From NCBI GenBank assembly GCA_017464525.1, contig JAFTZM010000005.1, forward strand, positions 28,201-92,200: a stretch of DNA of 64,000 bases, read 5' to 3'. Of this stretch, positions 34,194 through 44,514 are shown piece after piece (the stretch's first letter is position 1; the number at the start of each line of letters is the position of its first letter). Origin of the DNA: Clostridia bacterium (GTDB lineage: Bacteria > Bacillota > Clostridia > Oscillospirales > QAKW01). The notes below the pieces were generated by a model, which did no database searches, was not told the DNA's origin, and was given only the letters and a program-made list of their open reading frames with translations. The translations under genes and the position numbers were made by a program.

Positions 34194-34899
34194 TATTCTT
34201 GAAATTAAAGATTTGGTCGTTTCCTATGGCGGTATTGAGGCTGTAAAAGGCATTTCCTTGGAAATTCCGGAAGGGCAGATCGTTACCCTGATCGGTTCTA
34301 ATGGTGCAGGCAAGAGTACCACTTTGAAATCAATTGCCGGTATCGTAAAAGCGAAGAACGCTTCCATAATTTTTGATGGCAAGGAGATCTCGGGAAAAAG
34401 TCCTGATCAGATCGTTAGCAACGGCATAACTCTGGTGCCAGAAGGACGCCGTGTTTTTGCTAATCTCACGGTGCTTGAAAACTTGAAAATGGGTGCCTAT
34501 CTTCGTAAGGATAGCATCAAATCGGATTTGGAATATGTTTACAGCCTGTTTCCCCGTTTGAAGGAGCGTGAATGGCAGCTCGCGGGTACTCTTTCCGGCG
34601 GTGAACAGCAGATGCTGGCAGTTGCCCGTGCATTGATGAGTAAGCCTCGCATCATCATGATGGATGAGCCCTCTCTTGGTTTGGCTCCCCTTGTGGTACG
34701 TGATATCTTTGATATTATCAAGACGATCAATCAGCAGGGGATCACGGTGCTGCTGATAGAGCAAAATGCGAATATGGCGCTGAAGGTTGCGCATAAGGCA
34801 TATGTTATGGAGACCGGTAAGATTACGCTGGAGGGAACCGGTGCAGAGTTGCTTGCTAATGAAAGCGTGAAAGAAGCCTATCTTGGCAAAAGTAAATAA
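34186..34899 (+). CDS. livF: Branched-chain amino acid ABC transporter ATPase LivF
   Basis: 237 aa from ATG 34186, which overlaps the end of livG. Walker A GSNGAGKST, Q-loop LVPEGRRVFANLTVLENL (LivF type), signature LSGGEQQMLAVARALM, Walker B IIMMDEPSLGLAPLVV and the switch LIEQNANMAL. It forms the ATPase dimer with LivG that drives import. A hairpin follows the gene. Confidence 0.95.
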   Translation: MSNILEIKDLVVSYGGIEAVKGISLEIPEGQIVTLIGSNGAGKSTTLKSIAGIVKAKNASIIFDGKEISGKSPDQIVSNGITLVPEGRRVFANLTVLENLKMGAYLRKDSIKSDLEYVYSLFPRLKEREWQLAGTLSGGEQQMLAVARALMSKPRIIMMDEPSLGLAPLVVRDIFDIIKTINQQGITVLLIEQNANMALKVAHKAYVMETGKITLEGTGAELLANESVKEAYLGKSK

Positions 34900-34902
34900 T
34901 GC

Positions 34903-34933
34903 GGATGCCCGGCAAATAATGCCGGGCATCCTT
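34903..34933 (+). terminator. Hairpin after livF
   Basis: GGATGCCCGGCA and TGCCGGGCATCC with AATAA loop, then TTT only. The GNAT gene begins 15 nt later and may receive read-through. Confidence 0.65.
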
Positions 34934-34948
34934 TCAAAGGAGTTTATT

Positions 34949-35434
34949 ATGATCAGAAGAGCCTCTAAAGAAGATCTTCCGGAAATTTTGGACATCTACC
35001 GGGGGGCGCAGGCTTTTATGGCCGAAACTGGAAATCCGAATCAATGGGGGAATTTTTACCCGTCTATTGAATTATTGGAAGATGATATTTCAAAGCAACA
35101 GCTGTATGTTGTGGTGCGAGAAAATATACTATCCGGTGTTTTTGTATTTTTCATCGGTGATGATCCATGGTATGATGTGATAGATCATGGGGATTGGTTG
35201 GATAAAAGCCCATATGGGGTGATCCATCGCATTGCATCCAGGGCGGGGGAGAAGGGAATCTTTAAAGAAGCACTTGATTTTTGCCTCTCCAAAATCGGGC
35301 ATTTGCGCATCGATACCCACGCCGATAATAAAATAATGCAGCATATTGTAACTAAGAATGGATTCAAAAAATGCGGGATCATTTACGTGCATGAAAATAA
35401 GTCCCCCCGTATTGCCTATGAACTTTTATTGTAA
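34949..35434 (+). CDS. GNAT family N-acetyltransferase
   Basis: 161 aa from ATG 34949 (AAAGGAG upstream). The N-terminus IRRASKEDLPEILDIYRGAQAFMAETGNPNQWG is typical of small Firmicutes GNAT proteins; GEKGIFKEALDFC is the acetyl-CoA pyrophosphate region, although the usual Q/RxxGxG/A is degenerate, and RIDTHADNKIMQHIVTKNGFKKCG is the C-terminal signature. It acetylates an unknown amine in the cytosol. Confidence 0.82.
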   Translation: MIRRASKEDLPEILDIYRGAQAFMAETGNPNQWGNFYPSIELLEDDISKQQLYVVVRENILSGVFVFFIGDDPWYDVIDHGDWLDKSPYGVIHRIASRAGEKGIFKEALDFCLSKIGHLRIDTHADNKIMQHIVTKNGFKKCGIIYVHENKSPRIAYELLL

Positions 35435-35437
35435 ACA

Positions 35438-35463
35438 AACCCCCTGCCGATCGGCAGGGGGTT
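35438..35463. terminator. Palindromic terminator between GNAT and ruvX
   Basis: Perfect 13-bp palindrome AACCCCCTGCCGA/TCGGCAGGGGGTT without loop between convergent genes; a T-rich stretch follows on the minus strand. Confidence 0.65.
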
Positions 35464-35469
35464 ATGATA

Positions 35470-35886
35470 TTATCTTCTGTTTCGCTCCAGATAATCCTGC
35501 AGAATGATCTGAGCAGAAAGAGCATCGATGGCATTTCTTTTCTTTTTGCCTTTGGTGTTGCCCTCCATCATAAAACGGGAGGCAACCATTGTGGTCATGC
35601 GTTCGTCATAGAATTCAATGGGAATATCCGGCATCCGCTCTTTTAGTAATTCGCTGAATTTTCGGGTGTGCTCGGCTCGAAAACCTTCAGTTCCATCCAT
35701 ATTTTTGGGCAGACCCATTACAATTTTTTTGATCTGTTCATCAGCACAAACAATAGTAATTTTATCTGCCAGCCGTTCTTTATCCCGTTCGTGAACCGTG
35801 CCAATCACGGTGGCAACTGTTTCGTTTTCATCACATACGGCAAGCCCGGTGCGGGCTTCGCCGTAGTCAATTCCTAAAATGCGCAT
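35470..35886 (-). CDS. ruvX: Putative pre-16S rRNA nuclease / Holliday junction resolvase-like (YqgF)
   Basis: 138 aa, normal length. RNase H fold with ILGIDYGEARTGLAV, VMGLPKNMDGTEGFRAE, FYDERMTTMVASRFM and DALSAQIILQDYLE, which contain the acidic catalytic residues. In E. coli the family matures 16S rRNA 5' ends; a role at Holliday junctions has also been proposed. It lies 11 nt downstream of the glycosyltransferase fusion on the same strand. Confidence 0.93.
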   Translation of the reverse strand: MRILGIDYGEARTGLAVCDENETVATVIGTVHERDKERLADKITIVCADEQIKKIVMGLPKNMDGTEGFRAEHTRKFSELLKERMPDIPIEFYDERMTTMVASRFMMEGNTKGKKKRNAIDALSAQIILQDYLERNRR

Positions 35887-35897
35887 AGACTGTTCCT

Positions 35898-38081
35898 TTA
35901 ATAGTTTTTGATCATTTCCTGAAGATATTGATGATTTTTTAACGCCTGCTCCCGGGCGGCCACGGTATAATCCGAAAGTCTTTTCCGGATGATCTCTTCG
36001 TCACGCAGGATCTTTTCAAAGGCATCAACGATAGCTTGTTTGGAAAGCTCTGTGTGGTTCAGTAGATAATCATTCATACCGATCTGTGCCATCAACGATC
36101 GGTTTTTGGGGTCATAATTGATGGGCAGGAAAGGTGTTCCAAGCATGGTGGCCATGATCTGACCGTGCAGTCGTTCAAAAATTTGATACCTTCCGGCGGC
36201 TACATAGTGAACCAGAATCTCCGGCTCTGCAGTTGGTTCAATCAAATGGCTGAAGTCCGGCATAAGCCGGTGCAACGCTTCCAGCTTGGGTTGATCTTGA
36301 GAAAGATGAAACGGAATCAAATAGTAGAAAAAATTGTGCTTTTGTGCAAGTTCTTTGAGAGCTTCTGCGATTTCATGCAGGGTTTGATCTGTGTTATCAT
36401 CTAACTTAAAATTGATGCCTACAATGGTTTTCCCTTGCGCTGCCTCGATCGGTGCATGAGGTACAAGATCGGAAAATTTATAGGAAAAAGCATCATCAGC
36501 TGTTAACACAGTAGGGCGATTTACCTGCAGTTTCTTTAGGAGATCGATGGAATCCTGGTCCCGAATGGTGATCATATCGACCCGATTTAAAAGCTTTGCT
36601 GCTTGCTTTTGATTTCTTTTTCTGCTGATAGGCCCAATGCCATTGGCATAAAGCAACGTTTTACAACGGTATCGTAGGGCCATTTTTGTGATAAAAAGGT
36701 AATAAAATAAGGAACGGTTGGAGGTGGAATCCTGCAAAAGGCTTCCGCTCCCCAGTAAAAAGACCTTTGTCTTTTTCATTGCCCTTCGTATTTGCCAAAG
36801 ATTAAAGCGGTGGATCTTCTGCACCTCGTTCGGGACATCGGTGTTTTGAACATTATGAGTCAAAACAGATCCCTTTTGACCGGAAAGGTGATCCATCAGG
36901 CAGCGCAGGGTCAGATTATCACCGAAATTATCACTACCGTAATATCCGCTGATCATGTAATCCAAGGGGCGCGTGCAATCAAGGGCTTCCTGATACATGG
37001 CATCTGCAGTGACGGCCATGGTTTCGATGGAAAAACGTTCCTTGACCAGCCGGCGCCCGGCTTCAATGTTAGCAATCAGGTCACGGCCTTTGAGGCAATC
37101 GATGATCAATGTGGTGATTTCACTATCGGAAGGATAGGCATAACCCCGGCAGGTCAGATTCGTTTCGATACATTCTTTGCGGATCTCATCGGAATAAAGA
37201 CCGAGATATCCTAAATTGCCCAGCAAAATTGTGGGAACCGAACTGGACATGGCCTCCAAAGCCGACCTTGAGATACCGACAAACAAATCGGCAACAGCTG
37301 TATATTGCTCGATATTGGTTTTTGCACCCTGCAACATGATGAAGGGCGTACCGCATTTTTTGTTGATTTCGGCCGCTTCCTTTGCAAAGTAGGGAAAGAG
37401 CTTGCCGTCCCCTACGATCACCACCCGGCTGTTGGGAACAGCTTTGAAGATTTCCGGTGCAATTCGGAAAAAATTGGTAACATGAACGGAGGCTTCCTTA
37501 TCCAGCCGTGTTACCATCAGGATCATTTTTTGCTCCGGAGTGATCCCTAAGGATGCGCGGAAATCAGGTAGATCTCTTTTGGAAAAACGATCCATGTCAA
37601 TACCGTTTACGGTTAACTTCACATAATCGGGATTATAATTGTAATTATCGATCAGATAGTCTTTCAGGTCTTCGCTGACCGCCAGGGAACGGCATCCCCA
37701 TTTGGAGAAAAACTTGAATAAGCCAACACGGAAATTGAAATGGACGGTGGTGACCATAGGAATATCTAGCTTTTGGCAAACGAGACTTCCTATGAAATTG
37801 GAGATGCGGGTATGGGAGTGGACGATTGCGGGACGGTTCTTTTCGAATTCCTTTTTTAAAATGTGATAGGATTTCCAGAAGGAAGCAAGTGTTTTGGTAT
37901 GGAGCGGTGCACAGACATGGCGAATACCGGCCTTCTCTAAGGCGGTGGCATATACGCCGCCGTTTGAGAACACCGTGATTTCATGACCCATGGCCTTTAA
38001 GCCTTTGGCCAGTTCAAATATATGGGTTTCAGCGCCGCCGATATTCAGCGACATACAGAGTATTGCGATGTGCTTACCCAT
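35898..38081 (-). CDS. GT4 glycosyltransferase fused to CsaB-type polysaccharide pyruvyl transferase
   Basis: 727 aa made of two full domains. Residues 1-365 are a GT-B family 4 glycosyltransferase (LNIGGAETHIFELAKGL, HSHTRISNFIGS, VTRLDKEASVHV, ISRSALEAMSSSVP). Residues about 372-727 match CsaB (SGYYGSDNFGDNLTLRCLM, FLLGSGSLLQDSTSNRS, YANGIGPI, RDQDSIDLLKKL, RLHGQIMATMLGTPFLPINYDPK). CsaB adds pyruvate ketals to a cell-wall polymer that anchors SLH-domain surface proteins. The fusion implies one enzyme adds and then pyruvylates a sugar. It is 8 nt downstream of the kinase gene and 11 nt upstream of ruvX. Confidence 0.88.
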   Translation of the reverse strand: MGKHIAILCMSLNIGGAETHIFELAKGLKAMGHEITVFSNGGVYATALEKAGIRHVCAPLHTKTLASFWKSYHILKKEFEKNRPAIVHSHTRISNFIGSLVCQKLDIPMVTTVHFNFRVGLFKFFSKWGCRSLAVSEDLKDYLIDNYNYNPDYVKLTVNGIDMDRFSKRDLPDFRASLGITPEQKMILMVTRLDKEASVHVTNFFRIAPEIFKAVPNSRVVIVGDGKLFPYFAKEAAEINKKCGTPFIMLQGAKTNIEQYTAVADLFVGISRSALEAMSSSVPTILLGNLGYLGLYSDEIRKECIETNLTCRGYAYPSDSEITTLIIDCLKGRDLIANIEAGRRLVKERFSIETMAVTADAMYQEALDCTRPLDYMISGYYGSDNFGDNLTLRCLMDHLSGQKGSVLTHNVQNTDVPNEVQKIHRFNLWQIRRAMKKTKVFLLGSGSLLQDSTSNRSLFYYLFITKMALRYRCKTLLYANGIGPISRKRNQKQAAKLLNRVDMITIRDQDSIDLLKKLQVNRPTVLTADDAFSYKFSDLVPHAPIEAAQGKTIVGINFKLDDNTDQTLHEIAEALKELAQKHNFFYYLIPFHLSQDQPKLEALHRLMPDFSHLIEPTAEPEILVHYVAAGRYQIFERLHGQIMATMLGTPFLPINYDPKNRSLMAQIGMNDYLLNHTELSKQAIVDAFEKILRDEEIIRKRLSDYTVAAREQALKNHQYLQEMIKNY

Positions 38082-38089
38082 AAGAACTC

Positions 38090-39031
38090 CTATCTGTAAA
38101 ATTCGTTAAAAATAGATTCTTCCGGAATATTGGCATTTTCGCAGGAGTGGAAAGCGCTCAGCAGTTCGAGGGGAAGATATTGAGAAAGCTGATTGCGCTC
38201 CTCCTCGGTTAATTCATGGATCGCCTTTTCGATCCTTGTTTTTAAAATGCAGATCTCGTATTCAAAGGATGAGTTAAAAAAGAAATCGGCATATTTTTTC
38301 ATAGGTTTAATGTACCGTTCTTCTCCGGCACGAACGCTGGGCCACATTTCCAGCGTTTGCATAATGGATGAATTACGGTGAACATAGTCTCTCAGGCTTC
38401 TACGCATTAAGCGTATTTCCCTAGAGGTGATCTCTCCTTGGCCGGGGATCAAGTAAGAATCAAAGGGGCAGATATAAACACCGATGGTGCGCGCAAAGGC
38501 CAGACCCTCTGTAAGCTTGGGATTCATGGCATGGATCCCTTCGATGATCAAAAGGTCTTTCTCCGTGGGTTCTAAGGTAATGCCGCTGTCTACCCGGTCA
38601 CCGATTTTGAAATCATACCGGGGAAGGTGTATGGCATCACCTTTTAAAAAGGCAACCATCTGCTCCTGGAAAAAGGCAACATCAAAAGCTTCTAATCTTT
38701 CATAATCCGGTTTGACAGCGTCCGGCTGGCGGCATTGGATTTCCTGCCGGGAAAGATAGTAATCATCGATTGAAATGACCGTGCAATGAAATCCTTCTCG
38801 CTCCATCAGTCTGCATAGTCGCTTTGAAAAAGTGGTTTTACCGGAGGAAGAGGGGCCGGTAACCAAAACTGCAGCAGTTAGATGGTTTCCAAGGGTCTTG
38901 GTGCAGGAAAAAGTGATGAGCCGCCGAAGCTGCTCGAATTGCAGGGTATGGCGGCTTTCTGCTACTTGGATCAGGCGATCTACCTGCCCGTTGGCAAAAT
39001 ATTCATTAATGTCCTGCGGATAAAATTTCAT
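38090..39031 (-). CDS. Uridine-kinase-like nucleoside kinase (P-loop)
   Basis: 313 aa. Walker A GPSSSGKTTFSKRL (near 59-72), then ISIDDYYL, DYERLEAFD, LPRYDFKIGDR and LIIEGIHAMNP, in the order of uridine kinase/phosphoribulokinase family proteins. Many Firmicutes relatives carry an N-terminal TGS/threonyl-tRNA-synthetase-like domain; this one has only about 55 residues before the P-loop, so it lacks that domain. It would phosphorylate a nucleoside or related sugar in the cytosol. First gene of the minus-strand group with the fusion glycosyltransferase and ruvX. Confidence 0.84.
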   Translation of the reverse strand: MKFYPQDINEYFANGQVDRLIQVAESRHTLQFEQLRRLITFSCTKTLGNHLTAAVLVTGPSSSGKTTFSKRLCRLMEREGFHCTVISIDDYYLSRQEIQCRQPDAVKPDYERLEAFDVAFFQEQMVAFLKGDAIHLPRYDFKIGDRVDSGITLEPTEKDLLIIEGIHAMNPKLTEGLAFARTIGVYICPFDSYLIPGQGEITSREIRLMRRSLRDYVHRNSSIMQTLEMWPSVRAGEERYIKPMKKYADFFFNSSFEYEICILKTRIEKAIHELTEEERNQLSQYLPLELLSAFHSCENANIPEESIFNEFYR

Positions 39032-39074
39032 AGTGAAACCCTCTAATTAACAGTTAAACCATATAGTTAGATAT

Positions 39075-39104
39075 ATTATAACATTTTTAATATATATAAT
39101 GCAA
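39075..39104 (-). promoter_or_regulatory. Promoter of the kinase-glycosyltransferase-ruvX group
   Basis: Minus-strand TTGCAT (39104-39099), 18 nt, TATAAT (39080-39075). Confidence 0.6.
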
Positions 39105-39112
39105 CAATAATC

Positions 39113-39141
39113 TTGAAAAAAACTCAATAAATCAGTATAAT
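39113..39141 (+). promoter_or_regulatory. Promoter of the polysaccharide deacetylase gene
   Basis: TTGAAA (39113-39118), 17 nt, TATAAT (39136-39141); back to back with the minus-strand promoter. Confidence 0.7.
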
Positions 39142-39172
39142 ATTTATATAATTTTTTTAAGGAGGAGATGTT

Positions 39173-40021
39173 ATGGGGGCTAATTGCTATTATATGCGCT
39201 TTCCCGAAGGGCGTACCAAGGCGATTACATTAAGTTATGATGACGGCGTGGAGCAAGACGAGCGTTTGATCCAATTGATGGAGCAATATGGTTTTAAAGG
39301 TACTTTTAATCTAAGCTATGGTTGCACTCCGCCGGAAGGTGTTACTTATGAACCGGGTAGGGTTCATCGGCGGATGCCTTTTTCCTGGCTGAAAAGGGTG
39401 TATGCTTCCGCAAATGTGGAGGTTGCAATTCATGGGCTGACCCATCCGCATCTGGAACGGTATCCTGCCAGCAAGGTGATGCATGAGATCATCGAGGACC
39501 GAAAAGGCTGGGAAGAATTCTTCGGTGGAGTGATCCGCGGAATGGCCTATCCCTACGGGACATACAGCGATGAAGTGGTTGAGGTCCTGCGATTGGCCGG
39601 TATTTGTTATTCCAGAACCACTAAATCTACTGAAAGATTTGATCTTCCCACCGATTGGCTCAGGCTTCCGGCAACTTGCCATCATAAGAATCCGCGGCTG
39701 ATGGAGTTGGCCGATAATTTTGCTTCTATGGAGATTAGCGGGGAGGCAAAACTCTTTTATCTCTGGGGGCACTCCTATGAATTTGAAGGGGATCAGAACT
39801 GGACTGTGATCGAAAATTTCTTTAAACGGCTTACAGGGATGCCGGATACATGGTATGCAACCAATATAGAGATTTATGATTATATTCAGGCGTATGAGCG
39901 TTTATATTACAGCAGTGACGGTCAGCGTGTTCAAAATCCTTCGGTCATTGATGTTTGGCTTGGAACCAGAAAAGGGGAAGTGATCTACGTTCCTGCCGGA
40001 AAAACAGTCGATCTCAAATAA
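39173..40021 (+). CDS. Polysaccharide deacetylase (NodB/CE4-like) family protein
   Basis: 282 aa without a signal peptide, so a cytosolic member. The NodB motifs are present: ITLSYDDGVEQDERL (metal Asp pair at about 23-24), VAIHGLTHPHLERYP (metal His residues), MAYPYGTYSDEV and a late LWGHSYEF. These enzymes remove N- or O-acetyl groups from sugars. AAGGAGG is before the ATG. Monocistronic with its own promoter and terminator. Confidence 0.87.
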   Translation: MGANCYYMRFPEGRTKAITLSYDDGVEQDERLIQLMEQYGFKGTFNLSYGCTPPEGVTYEPGRVHRRMPFSWLKRVYASANVEVAIHGLTHPHLERYPASKVMHEIIEDRKGWEEFFGGVIRGMAYPYGTYSDEVVEVLRLAGICYSRTTKSTERFDLPTDWLRLPATCHHKNPRLMELADNFASMEISGEAKLFYLWGHSYEFEGDQNWTVIENFFKRLTGMPDTWYATNIEIYDYIQAYERLYYSSDGQRVQNPSVIDVWLGTRKGEVIYVPAGKTVDLK

Positions 40022-40024
40022 TTA

Positions 40025-40056
40025 AAATGGTGCAAGCGTGAGGCTTGCACCATTTT
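40025..40056. terminator. Terminator between deacetylase and ABC operon
   Basis: AAATGGTGCAAGC-GTGAG-GCTTGCACCATTT followed by TT; convergent genes share it. Confidence 0.8.
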
Positions 40057-40890
40057 TCAGCTTAGGTTCAATTTGTTTTTAATACAATGGAGATTGATAA
40101 AGTAGGCACCGATCGCAATGCCGCCGTAAAGAAGAGTCATTAAGCCAAGATAGATCGTAAATTCAGCTCCGTTGGTTGCGAATTCAGTATATGTGATAGA
40201 AGTGAACATCAGATTGCTGATCGTAAAAGAGCTGATGATCTGCTGAATGAAGGACATCGCCACCGAAACACCAAGATAAATTCCCAGAGCAGCCAGAACT
40301 TTATACCGTTTGCTGATTACGCTGCCCACCGTGAAGCAGAGATAATACAGATTAATTCCCATCAGCGCACTTGCCAGAAGCAGGAAGGGGAAAATGATCA
40401 CATCGGCGGTAAGGGAGGGGTTCCAGATCTCTTTCAGTTCATCAAGGAGCATCGGGAGCAGGTTCGCCAGTTCTGTGTGAAACCCTTTAATGCCGATCAC
40501 AAGGATCAGATAGATATCAATGATCAAAACGGCAACGCTCATGATTTCAAACAGTAAAAAAGTTAAAATTTTAGAGTTTAATAAGCTGGTGCGTTTTACA
40601 GGCAGTGTGAAGGTCAGATATCCTTCGTCGCTGTAAAAGTTTTTGTAATAACGCACCAGACAGATGATCACTGCGGCAAGCGGAAAGCAGCAAAGACCGA
40701 TGATCACGGTGAAGAAGCCCAGAAAGGCCAGAATGTAGAATAAAAAGTTATCGATGTTTGCGGTTATAAATTCGATGATTCCTCGGAGTAATGCACCGCC
40801 GATCAATGCAAGCCCGGCGGTAATCAGGGCATAGATCCACCATAAGCGGAAAACAAATTTAAAATCGTATTTAAAAATCTTATTGAACAT
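40057..40890 (-). CDS. ABC transporter permease (YtrA-associated type)
   Basis: 277 aa from ATG 40890, 9 nt after GGGAGG; longer in-frame starts would overlap deep into the ATPase gene. Six hydrophobic segments (IYALITAGLALIGGALL, FYILAFLGFFTVIIGLCCFPLAAV, and further ones) with SDEGYLTFTLPVKRTSLLNSKIL between helices, the hallmark of ABC-2 type permeases in Clostridia. Partner of the preceding ATPase, with which it overlaps by 11 bp. The substrate is unknown; related systems respond to cell-wall stress. Confidence 0.84.
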   Translation of the reverse strand: MFNKIFKYDFKFVFRLWWIYALITAGLALIGGALLRGIIEFITANIDNFLFYILAFLGFFTVIIGLCCFPLAAVIICLVRYYKNFYSDEGYLTFTLPVKRTSLLNSKILTFLLFEIMSVAVLIIDIYLILVIGIKGFHTELANLLPMLLDELKEIWNPSLTADVIIFPFLLLASALMGINLYYLCFTVGSVISKRYKVLAALGIYLGVSVAMSFIQQIISSFTISNLMFTSITYTEFATNGAEFTIYLGLMTLLYGGIAIGAYFINLHCIKNKLNLS

Positions 40891-41584
40891 ATTTAAATAC
40901 CTCCCGGAACAGTTCGTCCAGCGTTTTTCCGTACTGGCCCCGGATGTCATCTGCATTACCGCCCATTACGATCTCGCCGCCAAATCCCAGAAAAACAAAT
41001 TCATCCAAAATTCTTTCGATATCATGGATCAAGTGCGTTGTAATAATTACAGTTGCTTCCGGATTATAATTTTGCAGAATAGTCTGTAGAATATAATCTC
41101 GGCTGGCAGGATCCACGCCGGCGATGGGCTCATCCAGCAGATAAAGCTTTGCGTTTCTTGCCATTACCATGATCAGCTGCACCTTTTCGCGGGTGCCTTT
41201 GGATAAGGTGCGCAGTCGGCTGGCGGGATCGATCATCAGATCCTGCAGCATTTTCATGGCGCGTTTTCGATCAAAATCCCGGTAAAAATCGCAGAAATAA
41301 TCGATCAGATCGATCACCTTCATGCCGTTGCTTAAATAGGTACGTTCCGGCAAATAGGAAATGATTCCGTTGGTTTGGGGCCCGATAGGCATACCGTCCA
41401 CCCAAATCTCGCCGGAAGAGGGAACCAAAAGGCCGCAGATCATTTTGATTAATGTGGATTTTCCGCATCCGTTAGGGCCCAAAAGACCGATGATCTTTCC
41501 GGCAGGTACGGAAATATTCATGTTTTCCAATACACGCTTATTGCCATAGTTCTTATAAAGGCTGCGGCATTCTAAAATTGACAT
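40880..41584 (-). CDS. ABC transporter ATPase
   Basis: 234 aa. Walker A GPNGCGKST (about 35-43), Q-loop YLPERTYLSNG, signature LSKGTREKVQLIMVMARNA (an LSKG variant typical of ABC-2/YtrB exporters), Walker B LYLLDEPIAGVDPASRD and the switch ITTHLIHD. Overlaps the GntR gene by 13 bp upstream and the permease by 11 bp downstream, so all three are translated together. Confidence 0.9.
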   Translation of the reverse strand: MSILECRSLYKNYGNKRVLENMNISVPAGKIIGLLGPNGCGKSTLIKMICGLLVPSSGEIWVDGMPIGPQTNGIISYLPERTYLSNGMKVIDLIDYFCDFYRDFDRKRAMKMLQDLMIDPASRLRTLSKGTREKVQLIMVMARNAKLYLLDEPIAGVDPASRDYILQTILQNYNPEATVIITTHLIHDIERILDEFVFLGFGGEIVMGGNADDIRGQYGKTLDELFREVFKYVQ

Positions 41585-41946
41585 TCCATTTCCTCCTTTT
41601 TATTTAGCAGTTGAATGACTTCATCTTTCGTAACCCCCAATTGCTTACAGCCTTGCAAAAAGGTTTCAAGCAGTTCATTCACTGCATTGTGGCGTGCTTT
41701 TTCCAAAACGGCAGTATCCCCGGTTACAAACCGTCCGGCTGTCCCTTTTGAATATAGTAACCCATCCAACTCGAGCTGGGAAAGGGCACGCTGCATGGTA
41801 TTGGGATTGACCGCTGCAATATATGCAAGCTGCCGTACCGGGGGGATCTGTTCCTCGGCAGCATACTTACCACTGAGGATATCCGCTCGGATCGTGGATG
41901 CGATCTGCAGGTAAACAGGGCTGTTGCTTTGAAATTTCCAACCCAT
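41572..41946 (-). CDS. GntR family regulator (YtrA subfamily)
   Basis: 124 aa, the short YtrA form: a GntR winged helix (PVYLQIASTIRADILSGKYAAEEQIPPVRQLAYIAAVNPNTMQRAL) plus a roughly 50-residue helical dimerisation tail. Known members repress their own ABC operon in response to cell-envelope-active compounds. It heads the operon with the ATPase and permease genes. AGGAGG lies before the ATG. Confidence 0.92.
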   Translation of the reverse strand: MGWKFQSNSPVYLQIASTIRADILSGKYAAEEQIPPVRQLAYIAAVNPNTMQRALSQLELDGLLYSKGTAGRFVTGDTAVLEKARHNAVNELLETFLQGCKQLGVTKDEVIQLLNKKEEMECQF

Positions 41947-41950
41947 TCAA

Positions 41951-42008
41951 ACACCTCCTTGTTCTATTGTTCTAACACAATAATACAGCAACAGGAAAGA
42001 AATGTCAA
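41951..42008 (-). promoter_or_regulatory. Promoter and candidate YtrA operator
   Basis: Minus-strand TTGACA (42008-42003), 17 nt, TATTAT (41985-41980). Right after the -10 the 7-mer AGAACAA occurs twice in tandem with one base between, ahead of the ribosome site, a plausible autoregulatory site. Confidence 0.6.
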
Positions 42009-42023
42009 TAGGCTTAAGAAAAT

Positions 42024-42057
42024 CTTAAGAAAAAAAGCACCGTTAAAACGGTGCTTT
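42024..42057 (-). terminator. Terminator of the tRNA-His/tRNA-Gln transcript
   Basis: AAAGCACCGTT and AACGGTGCTTT around AA, followed on the minus strand by TTTTTTTCTT. Confidence 0.85.
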
Positions 42058-42061
42058 AAAT

Positions 42062-42138
42062 TGGCTGGGATAGCTGGACTCGAACCAGCGAAATGACGGA
42101 GTCAAAGTCCGTTGCCTTACCGACTTGGCTATATCCCA
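42062..42138 (-). tRNA. tRNA-Gln (TTG)
   Basis: Acceptor TGGGATA/TATCCCA, anticodon loop CTTTGAC with anticodon TTG, T-loop GGTTCGAGTCC, encoded CCA. Downstream of tRNA-His in one transcript. Confidence 0.95.
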
Positions 42139-42171
42139 AAATACCGGGGACCTTTTCATAAAAAGAAAAAG

Positions 42172-42249
42172 TGGGGTGGGCGGTGGGACTCGAACCCACG
42201 ACCTCCAGAGCCACAATCTGGCGCTCTAACCAACTGAACTACGTCCACC
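42172..42249 (-). tRNA. tRNA-His (GTG)
   Basis: Anticodon loop ATTGTGG with GTG, an extra 5' G (position -1) facing C73 as required for histidine identity, encoded CCA. The acceptor stem GTGGACG/CGCCCAC has one A5-C68 mismatch. Confidence 0.93.
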
Positions 42250-42280
42250 ATATATAACCATGCCGCCGGCAACGTATAGG

Positions 42281-42309
42281 ATTATAAACTATTTTTGTTT
42301 CGTTGTCAA
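42281..42309 (-). promoter_or_regulatory. tRNA promoter
   Basis: Minus-strand TTGACA (42309-42304), 17 nt, TATAAT (42286-42281), both consensus. Confidence 0.82.
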
Positions 42310-42388
42310 GATAAAAATAAAGATTTTTCATTTTATTATCAGGATGTTGCATATTCATTAAGGAAATGTAAAAAAATTGAAAAAAGGC

Positions 42389-42416
42389 TTGCATTTCCCA
42401 AAAAGTATGCTAAACT
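42389..42416 (+). promoter_or_regulatory. groESL promoter
   Basis: TTGCAT (42389-42394), 16 nt, TAAACT (42411-42416), directly before the CIRCE element. Confidence 0.6.
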
Positions 42417-42420
42417 ATAT

Positions 42421-42447
42421 TTAGCACTCGGGAATGGAGAGTGCTAA
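42421..42447 (+). promoter_or_regulatory. CIRCE operator (HrcA site)
   Basis: TTAGCACTC-N9-GAGTGCTAA, a perfect match to the consensus, at the start of the groESL leader. HrcA binding here represses the operon outside heat shock. Confidence 0.97.
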
Positions 42448-44411
<1,964 letters not shown>

Positions 44412-44428
44412 TCCATTTTTTACTGTTT

Positions 44429-44460
44429 ACACCGCAGGCTTTTGCCTGCGGTGTATTTCT
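44429..44460 (+). terminator. groESL terminator
   Basis: ACACCGCAGGC-TTTT-GCCTGCGGTGT followed by ATTTCTTT. Confidence 0.82.
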
Positions 44461-44514
44461 TTGCATAGTTTTGTGCTTCCTTTCATATAGTGGGATGGAA
44501 AGGAGAATAAAAAG

